Part shown: piece after piece, positions 5,533 through 6,736 of the stretch
Layout: every line of letters begins with the position of its first letter
How positions within the stretch are numbered: position 1 is the stretch's first letter
NCBI GenBank assembly: GCA_903923915.1
Contig: CAIXZI010000352.1
Coordinates: 1-6,736 of the forward strand
Reading direction: 5' to 3'
Origin: an uncultured Bacteroidota bacterium
GTDB lineage: Bacteria; Bacteroidota; Bacteroidia; B-17B0; Aurantibacillaceae
DNA: 6,736 nt
The notes under the pieces: generated by a model
What the model saw: the letters and a program-made list of their open reading frames with translations, nothing else
Told to the model about the DNA's origin: nothing
The model's database searches: none
Position numbers and translations under genes: made by a program

Positions 5533-6736
5533 ATGAAAAAACAAATACTTATTTTTTTATCCACTTTTATAGTAAGTGCTTCGGCGTATAGCCAAGTTAT
5601 GTCTCAACGGGTTTATCAAAGAGATAGTTCTATGGCTTATGGCGGACAACAAACTACAGATGGTGGTTTTATTATGGGAGGGCTTGCCTCGGTAACTAAA
5701 ACCAATGTTGATTTTTTGGCCATAAAAACGAATGCATTGGGAGATACTTTGTGGACAAAAACATACGGTGGTATTGGCGATGAAGAATCTTATGCCATGC
5801 AACAAACTGCCGATGGTGGTTATATATTTATTGGCATAGATAGCTCATCAGGCATTGGAAATTACAATGTTTTTGCTTTGAAGACGGATGCTAACGGAGA
5901 TACCTTATGGACAAAATCTTATGGCGGAAGTAATTATGATTTTGGACAAGCAGTTCAACAAACTGCTGATGGTGGTTATATCATTGCAGGTTATACAGGT
6001 AGTTTTAGTGCAGGAGGCGATCCGGATATTTACCTTTTAAAAATAACTGCTAACGGAAACCTTACCTGGAGCAAAACTTATGGCGGTATATATGGCGATA
6101 AAGCTTGGGCTGTTAAACAAACCGCTGATGGCGGCTATATTATAGCAGGTAACACCAGTAGCTTTGGCGTAACACCGGATGGAAACACAAATGATTTATA
6201 TCTACTTAAAACGGATGCCGTAGGAACATTAACATGGAGTAAAACATACGGTAAAGATGGTGACGATTGGGGATATGGAGTTGTACAAACGTATGATGGC
6301 GGTTATGCTGTTACCGGACTTTCAAGTAAGGGTAGTTCTGATATGGGGTCTGAGGTGTTTTTAATGAAAACAGATGCTAACGGAGACACGTTATTTACAA
6401 AATCTTTTGGAGGTGGAAATTATGACCAAGGAATAGCTATTATTCAAACTAATGATAGCGGGCTTGCTATTGCCGGTTCATCATACAGTTTTGGGCATGG
6501 CTCCAGCGATTCGTATTTAATTAAAACAAATAAAACTGGGAATTTTCTATTCAGCTCAACATTTGGTGGTGGCGCCAACGATTTTGCTTATGCCATTAAT
6601 CAGGCCGCCGATACTGGTTTTGTTTTAAGTGGTTATACCAATAATTTTGGTGTTGATAGCAGTAGTTTTTATTTGATAAAAACAGATAAAAATGGTAATA
6701 GTTATACTTGTAACCAAACTAATCCTACTCCAACCA
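5533..6736 (+). CDS. Exported protein with seven ~52-residue repeats, C-terminal part outside the window
   Basis: Open for 401 codons from ATG 5533 to the window edge, so it is partial at the 3' end. It begins with a Sec signal peptide (MKKQILIFLSTFIVSASAYS, cleavage around residue 18-21). Nearly all the rest is a tandem array with a consensus like KTDANGDTLWTKTYGG, then a D-containing link, then VQQTADGGYIIAGYT. The aromatic of the TYGG-like motif falls at residues 28 (degenerate), 78, 130, 183, 239, 292 and 344. After the last repeat the sequence turns into a Cys/Asn/Thr/Pro-rich link (YTCNQTNPTPT), which suggests that further domains follow. Similar Bacteroidota proteins usually end in a T9SS sorting domain, so surface display or secretion is likely but not visible here. 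The repeats look beta-rich and may form a propeller. No catalytic residues can be named. Its own promoter lies just upstream. Confidence 0.88.
   Translation, partial: MKKQILIFLSTFIVSASAYSQVMSQRVYQRDSSMAYGGQQTTDGGFIMGGLASVTKTNVDFLAIKTNALGDTLWTKTYGGIGDEESYAMQQTADGGYIFIGIDSSSGIGNYNVFALKTDANGDTLWTKSYGGSNYDFGQAVQQTADGGYIIAGYTGSFSAGGDPDIYLLKITANGNLTWSKTYGGIYGDKAWAVKQTADGGYIIAGNTSSFGVTPDGNTNDLYLLKTDAVGTLTWSKTYGKDGDDWGYGVVQTYDGGYAVTGLSSKGSSDMGSEVFLMKTDANGDTLFTKSFGGGNYDQGIAIIQTNDSGLAIAGSSYSFGHGSSDSYLIKTNKTGNFLFSSTFGGGANDFAYAINQAADTGFVLSGYTNNFGVDSSSFYLIKTDKNGNSYTCNQTNPTPT
5614..6699 (+). repeat. Seven tandem coding repeats of about 150-168 bp
   Basis: Units counted from the TYGG-like aromatic begin at 5614, 5764, 5920, 6079, 6247, 6406 and 6562, with steps of 50, 52, 53, 56, 53 and 52 codons. 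The first unit is degenerate (VYQRDSSMAYGG) and lacks the KTDxxG segment. That segment appears once more after the seventh unit (YLIKTDKNGN), as expected if first and last strands close a ring. DNA identity is highest at the QTADGGY codons (near 5803, 5959 and 6120) but varies at third positions, so the repeats are old rather than freshly duplicated. Confidence 0.85.

Noticed and set aside
5557..5805. Minus-strand open frame of 82 codons
   Set aside because: Antisense to the start of the repeat protein, which has a signal peptide and clear repeats in the plus frame.
5614..6699. Tandem DNA repeats as a CRISPR or mobile-element signature
   Set aside because: The periodicity is in codons of one continuous reading frame with third-position drift, so it reflects protein repeats, not a CRISPR array or transposon.

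Overview
The window reads as a chromosomal segment of an AT-rich member of the Bacteroidota. Three things point there. One secreted protein ends in a gliding/Por-type (type IX secretion, T9SS) sorting domain and carries a GEVED-type module. Several upstream regions have Bacteroidota-style -7 elements (TAnnTTTG), and none has a clear Shine-Dalgarno sequence. The best matches I can make by eye (photolyase, rhomboid, glutamyl-tRNA reductase, repeat-rich exported protein) all look like that phylum. I see no tRNA, rRNA, CRISPR array, insertion sequence or phage gene.

Left part, minus strand (3188 down to 1): a tightly packed three-gene unit. It runs from a 571-residue secreted multidomain T9SS cargo, to an 81-residue two-helix membrane protein of unknown function, to a class I CPD photolyase whose C-terminal end lies outside the window. 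The first junction is a TAATG stop/start overlap and the second is TAA directly followed by ATG, so one transcript and translational coupling are likely, although the products have no obvious shared function.

Middle, plus strand: a 93-bp divergent intergenic region (3189-3281) with two outward-facing -7-like elements and a dyad lies between the minus-strand unit and a rhomboid intramembrane serine protease (3282-4088). After a 108-nt gap (4089-4196) holding two inverted repeats comes hemA, glutamyl-tRNA reductase (4197-5429), the first committed enzyme of C5-pathway tetrapyrrole synthesis. The second inverted repeat has a perfect 11-bp stem and ends 9 nt before the hemA ATG.

Right part: after a 103-nt gap with a credible Bacteroidota promoter (TTTG, 20 nt, TAAATTCG), a signal-peptide protein begins at 5533 and runs off the window. 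Its visible part consists almost entirely of seven repeats of about 52 residues, which could form a seven-bladed beta-propeller.

Nothing here is clearly a new biological system. The points most worth a second look are the hairpin before hemA, the odd coupling of a secreted protein and a small membrane protein to photolyase, and the seven-repeat protein.
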